Assembly: GCF_008929045.1 (NCBI RefSeq)
Contig: NZ_VFAH01000002.1
Span: 372,001-436,000, forward strand
Source of the DNA: Noviherbaspirillum aerium
GTDB lineage: Bacteria; Pseudomonadota; Gammaproteobacteria; Burkholderiales; Burkholderiaceae_D
Reading direction: 5' to 3'
DNA length: 64,000 bases
The notes beneath the pieces are model-generated. The model searched no databases. It was not told the DNA's origin and worked only from the letters and a program-made list of their open reading frames with translations. Positions 58,401 through 64,000 of this stretch are shown piece after piece. Every line of letters starts with the position of its first letter. The first letter of the stretch is position 1. Position numbers and translations under genes: made by a program.

Positions 58401-58874
58401 ATGGATGTCGACCGTTTCCGCGAGCTGATCCGCAAGCTCACCGAAGAAATCGACGGGCTGCCCCTGGACGCCGCCCTCGCCTCCCGCCTCAATGAGCGGC
58501 ACGGCGCAGGCAGCGAGCTTTATCAGCAGATTTTCGATGCCTGCAAGGTCGGCGTGCGCGACGGCTGGCTGTGCAACCGGGAAGCCGACGGCATCCGCTA
58601 TGGCCGCGTGCTCAAAGCCACCGAGGCGACGCATCATTTCAGCGTCGACGTGGTGGAAATGGAAGACATTGCCGGCCCGCATCATGCTCATCCCAACGGC
58701 GAAATCGACCTGATCATGCCGCTCTCCGAAGGCGCAAGCTTCGACGGCCATCCTGCCGGCTGGTGCGTGTACGGCCCCGGCAGCGCCCACCGGCCGACCG
58801 TGGCCAAGGGCCGCGCGCTGGTGCTTTACCTGCTGCCCCAGGGCGCCATCCAGTTCACCGCCGCCGCAGCCTGA
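58401..58874 (+). CDS. DUF4863 family protein (PnbB-like, cupin-type)
   Basis: A 157-aa protein of the DUF4863 family, which as I recall includes 4-hydroxylaminobenzoate lyase (PnbB). It has a helical N-terminal part (VDRFRELIRKLTEEIDGLPL) and a cupin-like C-terminal half with candidate metal ligands in GPHHAHPNGEIDLIMPL and GSAHRPTV. ATG 58401 follows AAGGAGATGTGCA. It is the first gene of the operon with benzoate-CoA ligase, which is often so in box clusters. Whether it acts on nitrogen-substituted benzoates here or has a housekeeping role in benzoyl-CoA metabolism is not known. Confidence 0.8.
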   Translation: MDVDRFRELIRKLTEEIDGLPLDAALASRLNERHGAGSELYQQIFDACKVGVRDGWLCNREADGIRYGRVLKATEATHHFSVDVVEMEDIAGPHHAHPNGEIDLIMPLSEGASFDGHPAGWCVYGPGSAHRPTVAKGRALVLYLLPQGAIQFTAAAA

Positions 58875-59095
58875 GAGCCAGCACACCGATGTTCGGCACG
58901 ATCGCCACCATGTTGCATCACGAACAATTGCCCGGCGCAGGGCAGGCGGCAGGCCGGGCTGCGCACCTGCACATCTGACCGGCCGCCGGTCGACATGAAT
59001 CAGCGGAGCGGCGCATGCAGAACAGCCGCCCGACCAAGCGAGAGGCAGCCTGGCCGCATCAACGATAAAGGCCGGGCTGCGCATAGGAGATAAAG

Positions 59096-60679
59096 ATGAG
59101 CCAGCCAACCGCCGCGCTGCCGCAGCGCTTCAACTTCGCCCGCCACATTCTGGAAATCAATGCCGGGCGCGCCGACAAGACCGCCTATATCGACGACGCC
59201 GGTCGCATGACCTATGGCGAACTGGAGCAGCGCGTGCGGCGATTCGCCGCCGGCATTCTTGCCAGCGGCATCCGGCGCGAGGAGCGCATCCTGCTGATCA
59301 TGCATGACACGGCGGACATGCCGGTGGTGTTCCTCGGCGCGCTGCTGGCGGGCGTCATACCGGTGCCGGTCAACACCCTGCTGCCGGCCGACGATTACGC
59401 CTACATGATGGAGCACAGCGGCGCCAGGGCGGTCATCTTTTCCAAGCCCTTGCAGCCCTGCGTTCAGGAAGCGCTCGGCAAGACCGATGCTCGCCCGCAA
59501 CTGATCGTCGCCGGCAGCGGCGGCGGCACTGCCGGCGCCGTGGAAGGCATCAGCGCGCTGGAAGACCTGCTCGCGGCCGAACCGCTGCCGGCATCGGCCT
59601 GCGCCAATACTTCCGGCGACGACTTTGCATTCTGGCTGTATTCCTCCGGCTCCACCGGCCGGCCGAAGGGCACCGTGCATTCGCATGCCAACCTGTTCTG
59701 GACCGCGGAACTGTACGGCAAGCCCGTCCTCGGCATCCGCGAGGATGATGTCGTGTTTTCGGCGGCGAAACTGTTTTTCGCCTACGGCCTAGGCAACGGC
59801 CTGACCTTCCCCCTCAGCGTCGGCGCCACCGTGGTGCTGATGGCGGAGCGGCCGACGCCGCCGGCAGTCTTCAAGCGCCTGGTCGAGCACAAGCCCACGA
59901 TTTTCTACGGCGTGCCGACCCTGTATGTCGCGATGCTGGCGTCGGAGGCGCTGCCGAAAAAGGATGAAGTGGCGCTGCGGGTCTGCACTTCCGCCGGCGA
60001 AGCGCTGCCGCGCGAAGTCGGAGAGAAGTTCCGGCGGCATTTCGGCTGCGACATCCTCGACGGCCTCGGTTCCACCGAAATGCTGCACATCTTCATTTCC
60101 AACCGGGCCGGCAGCGTGCGCTACGGCACTTCGGGCCTGCCGGTGCCGGGCTACGACGTGGAATTGCGCGACGAGAGCGGCCAGCGCGTGGCCCAGGGCG
60201 AGATCGGCGACCTCTACATCCGCGGCCCGAGTTCGGCGCTGCTGTACTGGTGCAACCGGGAAAAGAGCCGGGCCACCTTCATCGGCGAATGGCTCAAGAG
60301 CGGCGACAAGTATGTGATGGATGCGGACGGCTATTACTGCTACTCCGGCCGCAGCGACGACATGCTCAAGGTCAGCGGGCAATATGTGTCGCCGATCGAA
60401 ATCGAAAATGTCCTGATCGAGCATCCCGCCGTGCTGGAATGCGCGGTGGTCGGCAAGACCGATGCGCAAGGCCTCACCAAGACCTCGGCCTACGTGGTGC
60501 TGGCCAAGGGCCAGACGGAGACGCCGGCCCTGGCCGAAGACCTGAAAAGCTTCGTCAAGGGCAAGCTCGCGCCGCACAAGTATCCGCGCGATATCCTGTT
60601 CGTGACCGAACTGCCCAAGACCGCCACCGGCAAGATCCAGCGCTTCAAGCTGCGCGCCCTGCAGGAGATGCCTGCATGA
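59096..60679 (+). CDS. bclA: Benzoate-CoA ligase
   Basis: A 527-aa adenylate-forming enzyme (ANL superfamily) of the benzoate-CoA ligase family. The P-loop-like motif is YSSGSTGRPKGTVHSH near 181, the A5 region is LDGLGSTEMLHIFISN, the A7-A8 hinge is SGDKYVMDADGYYCYSGRSD, and the catalytic Lys is in PKTATGKIQRFKLR near 517. It makes benzoyl-CoA from benzoate, CoA and ATP, feeding the Box enzymes. AGGAG precedes ATG 59096. The gene name follows family use (bclA/badA). It overlaps the hydrolase gene as ATGA and is about 220 bases downstream of the DUF4863 gene. Confidence 0.95.
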   Translation: MSQPTAALPQRFNFARHILEINAGRADKTAYIDDAGRMTYGELEQRVRRFAAGILASGIRREERILLIMHDTADMPVVFLGALLAGVIPVPVNTLLPADDYAYMMEHSGARAVIFSKPLQPCVQEALGKTDARPQLIVAGSGGGTAGAVEGISALEDLLAAEPLPASACANTSGDDFAFWLYSSGSTGRPKGTVHSHANLFWTAELYGKPVLGIREDDVVFSAAKLFFAYGLGNGLTFPLSVGATVVLMAERPTPPAVFKRLVEHKPTIFYGVPTLYVAMLASEALPKKDEVALRVCTSAGEALPREVGEKFRRHFGCDILDGLGSTEMLHIFISNRAGSVRYGTSGLPVPGYDVELRDESGQRVAQGEIGDLYIRGPSSALLYWCNREKSRATFIGEWLKSGDKYVMDADGYYCYSGRSDDMLKVSGQYVSPIEIENVLIEHPAVLECAVVGKTDAQGLTKTSAYVVLAKGQTETPALAEDLKSFVKGKLAPHKYPRDILFVTELPKTATGKIQRFKLRALQEMPA

Positions 60680-61482
60680 CGAGTGCGCTGCGCCAGCCGG
60701 TCACACGGTACGCAGACATCGACTGGCGCGGCCGGCCGCTGCGGCTGGAGTACCAGTGGGTGGGTGCGGCAGAAACCGCTTTCCCGGTCGTCGTCTTCCT
60801 GCATGAAGGACTGGGCTCGGTGGCGATGTGGAAGGATTTTCCGAGGCAATTCTGCGAGCGCAACGGCTTTGCCGGCCTGGTGTTTTCCCGTTACGGCTAT
60901 GGCAATTCCACGCCGCGCCCGGCGGAGGAACGCTGGCCGGCGAGTTTCATGCATGCGCAGGCGCATGAGGTGCTGCCGGCCCTGTTGTCGGCACTCGATA
61001 TCAGGAAGCCCTGGCTGTTCGGCCATAGCGACGGCGGATCGATTGCCCTTCTGCATGCCGCCCGCTTTCCGCAGGATGTCAGCGGCGTCGTGGTCGCCGC
61101 GCCGCATATCTTCGTCGAGGAAGTGTCGGTCGCCAGTATCCGGCAGGCGCGGGAGGTCTATCTTTCCACCGACATGCGAAGCAAGCTCGGCCGCTACCAT
61201 GCCGATCCGGATTCTGCGTTCTGGGGCTGGAACGATATCTGGCTCGATCCGGCGTTCCGCGCATGGAACATCGAGGAGGAACTGCCGAACATCACTTGCC
61301 CGGTGCTGGCGGTGCAGGGAGAAGACGACGAGTATGGTACGCTAGAACAGATCCGCGGGATCCGGAGGAAGGCGCCTCAGACACGCCTGCTGATCCTCCC
61401 GGAATGCGGCCATTCGCCGCACCGGGATCAAGCTGAAGCGCTCATGAAAGAAGCAGCTCGATTCATCGTCAGCCCTGGCTGA
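60676..61482 (+). CDS. Alpha/beta hydrolase of the benzoate operon
   Basis: A 268-aa cytoplasmic alpha/beta hydrolase. The oxyanion region is VVFLHEGLGSVAMWKDF, the nucleophile elbow is GHSDGGS, the acid is in VQGEDDEYG and the His is in ECGHSPHRDQ, so the triad is complete. Such a gene is common in box clusters; it might be a thioesterase that releases CoA from dead-end acyl-CoAs or an esterase that provides benzoate. It overlaps the ligase stop (ATGA) and is followed 25 bases later by the ABC transporter receptor gene. Confidence 0.9.
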   Translation: MTSALRQPVTRYADIDWRGRPLRLEYQWVGAAETAFPVVVFLHEGLGSVAMWKDFPRQFCERNGFAGLVFSRYGYGNSTPRPAEERWPASFMHAQAHEVLPALLSALDIRKPWLFGHSDGGSIALLHAARFPQDVSGVVVAAPHIFVEEVSVASIRQAREVYLSTDMRSKLGRYHADPDSAFWGWNDIWLDPAFRAWNIEEELPNITCPVLAVQGEDDEYGTLEQIRGIRRKAPQTRLLILPECGHSPHRDQAEALMKEAARFIVSPG

Positions 61483-61507
61483 CGCGTTCAATACCAAGGA
61501 GACAATA

Positions 61508-62686
61508 ATGAAACACCTCTTCAAGCCGGCCATCACCACAGCCATCGCCGCAGCCGTCGCCGGCGTGCTCTCCGCCCCTGCCGCTGCCCAGCAGGGACCG
61601 ATCAAGGTCGGTTTCATGCTGCCGGCCACCGGCACCTTTGCCAACCTCGGCAACATGATCGAGAACGGCTTCAAGATGTACGTGGCCGAACAGGGCGGCA
61701 AGATCGGCGGACGCGAGGTGCAGTATTTCAAGGTGGATGACGAATCCGATCCGGCCAAGGCCACCGACAATGTCAACAAGCTGATCAAGCGCGACCAGGT
61801 CGACGTGGTGGTGGGCACCGTGCACTCCGGCGTGGCGCTGGCCATGGCCAAGGTCGCCCGGGAAACCAATACCCTGCTGATCGTGCCGAATGCCGGCGCC
61901 GACGTCATCACCGGCGCCATGTGCGCCAAGAACATCTTCCGGACCTCGTTTTCCAACTGGCAGCCGGCCTATGCGATGGGCAAGGTCGCGGCCGAGCGCG
62001 GCCACAAGAACGTCATGACCATCACCTGGAATTACGCCGCCGGCAACGAGTCGGTCAAGGGCTTCCAGGAAGGCTTCGAAAAGGGCGGCGGCAAGATTTC
62101 CCAGAACCTGACCCTGCCCTTCCCCAACGTCGAATACCAGGCGCTGCTGACGCAGATCGCGTCGCAGAAGCCGGATGCGGTGTATGCCTTCTTCGCCGGC
62201 GGCGGTGCGGTCAAGTTCGTCAAGGATTATGTGGCCGCCGGACTGAACAAGACCATCCCGCTGTACGGCCCCGGCTTCCTGACCGACGGCACGCTGGAAG
62301 CCCAGGGCGCGGCGGCGCAGGGGCTGGTGACCACGCTGCATTACGCCGACAACCTCAACACGCCGCGCGACAACGCCTTCCGCCTCAACTTCGCCAAGAC
62401 CTACAAGACCAATGCCGACGTCTACGCGGTGCAGGGCTATGATGCGGCGCAGCTGCTGACCACCGGCGTGAAGGCGGTCGGCGGCGACATCGGCAAGCGC
62501 GACCAGATGATCCTGGCCATGCGCAGCGCCGCCATCGACAGCCCGCGCGGCAAGTTCACCCTGTCGCCGGCGCACAACCCGATCCAGGATATCTATCTGC
62601 GCGAGGTCAAGGGCAACAACAATGAAGTCAAGGGCGTGGCCATCAAGGCGCTGGCCGATCCGGCGCGCGGCTGCAAGCAGGGCTGA
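61508..62686 (+). CDS. ABC transporter substrate-binding protein (branched-chain amino acid/benzoate type)
   Basis: A 392-aa periplasmic receptor of the HAAT/LivK family, with a Sec signal peptide ending PAAAQ. Core segments are IKVGFMLPATGTFANLGNMI, GGREVQYFKVDDESDPAKAT, VDVVVGTVHSGVALAMAKVA and YAVQGYDAAQLL. In this operon, after benzoate-CoA ligase, benzoate or a related aromatic acid is the probable ligand (inference from context). GGAGACAATA precedes ATG 61508. It is separated from the permease gene by a strong hairpin. Confidence 0.93.
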   Translation: MKHLFKPAITTAIAAAVAGVLSAPAAAQQGPIKVGFMLPATGTFANLGNMIENGFKMYVAEQGGKIGGREVQYFKVDDESDPAKATDNVNKLIKRDQVDVVVGTVHSGVALAMAKVARETNTLLIVPNAGADVITGAMCAKNIFRTSFSNWQPAYAMGKVAAERGHKNVMTITWNYAAGNESVKGFQEGFEKGGGKISQNLTLPFPNVEYQALLTQIASQKPDAVYAFFAGGGAVKFVKDYVAAGLNKTIPLYGPGFLTDGTLEAQGAAAQGLVTTLHYADNLNTPRDNAFRLNFAKTYKTNADVYAVQGYDAAQLLTTGVKAVGGDIGKRDQMILAMRSAAIDSPRGKFTLSPAHNPIQDIYLREVKGNNNEVKGVAIKALADPARGCKQG

Positions 62687-62707
62687 TCGCCGATCAGATC
62701 CAGGGCA

Positions 62708-62733
62708 TAAGGTCTAAGGTCTAAGGCCTAAGG
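62708..62733 (+). repeat. Short tandem repeat (7-bp unit)
   Basis: The unit TAAGGTC/C is repeated about four times (AAGGTCTAAGGTCTAAGGCC and on) just after the receptor gene. It is probably a slippage product. Confidence 0.6.
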
Positions 62734-62760
62734 TTCAATGCCCGGGCCTGACTGCTGCAA

Positions 62761-62792
62761 TGCGCTGCCGCGCGCCAAGGCGCGGCAGCGCA
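62761..62792 (+). promoter_or_regulatory. Intra-operon hairpin between receptor and permease genes
   Basis: A perfect 13-bp stem (TGCGCTGCCGCGC / GCGCGGCAGCGCA, loop GCCAAG) without a T-run. Hairpins in this position usually protect the receptor mRNA or partly stop transcription, so that the receptor exceeds the permease. Confidence 0.65.
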
Positions 62793-62819
62793 TCTCCCCA
62801 CCCAGAGCAAAAGATTCTC

Positions 62820-63692
62820 ATGGACATCTCCACCTTCCTGGTCCAGTGCCTCAACTCCATCCAGTACGGCTTGCTGCTGTTCCTGGTGGCCAGCGGCCTG
62901 ACGCTGATCTTCGGCATCATGGGCGTGATCAACCTGGCGCACGGCAGCTTCTACATGATCGGCGCCTATCTCGCCTTTTCCATCGCCCCTTTTTTCGGCG
63001 ACCAGTTCATCATCATGCTGCTGGCCGGCATCATCCTGTCGGCCCTGTTCGGCTTCGTGCTGGAATGGGTGTTCTTCAGCTATCTCTACCAGCGCGACCA
63101 CCTGCAGCAGGTGCTGATGACCTATGCGCTGATTCTCGTGTTCGAGGAATTGCGCAGCATCCTGGTCGGCAACGACGTGCACGGCGTCAAGGCGCCGGAA
63201 TGGCTGACCGGCAGCATCGCGCTCGGCGATGTGATGACCTATCCTGTCTATAACCTGTTCGCGTCCGCCGCCTGCATCGTGGTCGCCGTCGGCCTGTACC
63301 TGGTGGTCAACCGCACCCGGCTGGGCATGATGATCCGCGCCGGCGCCAGCAACCGCGACATGGTGCGCGGACTGGGCATCAATATCCGTCTGCTGTACCG
63401 CATCGTGTTCGCCGCCGGCGTCGCGCTCGCCGCGCTGGCCGGCATGATCGCCGCGCCGATGGCCTCGGTCTATCCCGGCATGGGCGGCCAGGTGCTGATC
63501 ATCTGCTTCGTCGTGGTGGTGATCGGCGGCATCGGTTCGATTTCCGGCGCGCTGATCGCTTCCTTGCTGGTCGGCTTCGTCGACACCTTCGGCAAGGTGT
63601 TCTTCGCCCAGATGAGCGGCATCGGCATCTATGTGCTGATGGCCATCCTCCTTATCTGGCGTCCGGAAGGCCTCAGGAGCAAAGGATACTAA
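62820..63692 (+). CDS. ABC transporter permease, LivH type
   Basis: A 290-aa membrane protein with about eight helices and the LivH blocks GLTLIFGIMGVINLAHGSFY, QVLMTYALILVFEELRSILV, MIRAGASNRDMVRGLGINIR and FVVVVIGGIGSISGALIASL, the last including the EAA-type loop that meets the ATPase. It is one half of the membrane channel for the receptor above. ATG 62820 is the start that begins at TM1; the RBS is weak. It is followed by the LivM-type gene four bases later. Confidence 0.94.
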   Translation: MDISTFLVQCLNSIQYGLLLFLVASGLTLIFGIMGVINLAHGSFYMIGAYLAFSIAPFFGDQFIIMLLAGIILSALFGFVLEWVFFSYLYQRDHLQQVLMTYALILVFEELRSILVGNDVHGVKAPEWLTGSIALGDVMTYPVYNLFASAACIVVAVGLYLVVNRTRLGMMIRAGASNRDMVRGLGINIRLLYRIVFAAGVALAALAGMIAAPMASVYPGMGGQVLIICFVVVVIGGIGSISGALIASLLVGFVDTFGKVFFAQMSGIGIYVLMAILLIWRPEGLRSKGY

Positions 63693-63695
63693 GCC

Positions 63696-64000
63696 ATGAG
63701 CACCACAATTCTCGCAAGCAATGCCGTCATGCCGGCCGCTCCCCAGCGCCACCACTGGCTGCTGCCGCTGGCCGTGCTCGTGCTGCTGGCGGTCCTGCCC
63801 AATTTCCTGTCCTCCTACATGCAGGACCTGGTGCTGCGCATCGTCGTCTATGCCATCTTCGCGCTCAGCCTGGAACTGCTGGTGGGCACCACCGGGCTGG
63901 TCAGCCTCGGCCATGCCGCCTTCTTCGGAATCGCGGCCTATGTCACCGGACTCGCCTCTCCGGAGGCGGAAGCGGGTTCGATCCTGAAGCTGCTTCCGCT
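63696..64000 (+). CDS. ABC transporter permease, LivM type (truncated by window edge)
   Basis: The first 101 codons of the second permease. A short cytoplasmic start (MSTTILASNAVMPAAPQRHH) leads to TM1 (WLLPLAVLVLLAVLPNFL) and the LivM signature ELLVGTTGLVSLGHAAFFGI. AAAGGA precedes ATG 63696. The genes for the ATPases (livG, livF types) should follow outside the window. Confidence 0.92.
   Translation, partial: MSTTILASNAVMPAAPQRHHWLLPLAVLVLLAVLPNFLSSYMQDLVLRIVVYAIFALSLELLVGTTGLVSLGHAAFFGIAAYVTGLASPEAEAGSILKLLP

Overview
The window is about 63-65% G+C, tightly packed and double-stranded in its coding. It looks like chromosomal DNA of a betaproteobacterium of the order Burkholderiales, most likely Oxalobacteraceae (Herbaspirillum/Noviherbaspirillum/Massilia type). 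That placement is inference from the gene content: a box-type aerobic benzoyl-CoA pathway with BoxR, Bug-family binding proteins, a RecBCD operon, OpgD, a beta-type HU, and a small XRE protein of a style I associate with that family. No rRNA, tRNA, CRISPR, transposase or phage gene was found.

Layout. 0-8 kb: the 3' end of a TonB-dependent receptor with a Cys/His-rich BNR-repeat periplasmic protein; a TAXI-type binding protein paired with a membrane protein of unknown function; an MCP chemoreceptor; a hemerythrin-like protein; an NTF2-like protein. 9-18 kb: recC-recB-recD with ATGA-type overlaps, then HU. 18.8-24 kb: pirin; a 528-aa protein that looks like a secreted effector; a convergent right-handed beta-helix protein of lower G+C; a LysR regulator. 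24-31 kb: pqiA-pqiA'-pqiB-pqiC and a large MscS channel. 31-38 kb: lipoprotein hydrolase, Bug protein, an FtsH without its usual neighbours, OpgD. 38.7-42 kb: a multi-PAS hybrid kinase. 42-48 kb: an MFS pump bracketed by two copies of a palindromic repeat, then a minus-strand operon of a photoactive yellow protein (PYP) homologue, a PAS-GGDEF cyclase and a PAS-GGDEF-EAL protein. 48-52 kb: cupin, Bug protein, lone receiver, XRE protein, enoyl-CoA hydratase.

52.5-64 kb is a benzoate catabolic island. boxC-boxB-boxA runs leftwards from a near-consensus promoter, boxR lies upstream on the same strand, and a divergent plus-strand operon carries a DUF4863 protein, benzoate-CoA ligase, an alpha/beta hydrolase and a branched-chain-amino-acid-type ABC importer (livK, livH, start of livM). 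Import, CoA activation, epoxidation (BoxAB) and ring cleavage (BoxC) are thus encoded together, with BoxR probably sensing benzoyl-CoA. TGCA operator-like words crowd both regulated promoters.

Most notable: (1) the PYP/c-di-GMP operon, in which the chromophore Cys, Tyr42 and Glu46 equivalents are all conserved; (2) a family of about 112-136 bp palindromic repeats with 19-bp inverted ends, two copies of which flank the MFS gene and one of which supplies its stop codon; (3) a shared C-terminal C-x6-LxLC motif on two neighbouring, otherwise unrelated envelope proteins; (4) a convergent pair of effector-like and beta-helix genes.
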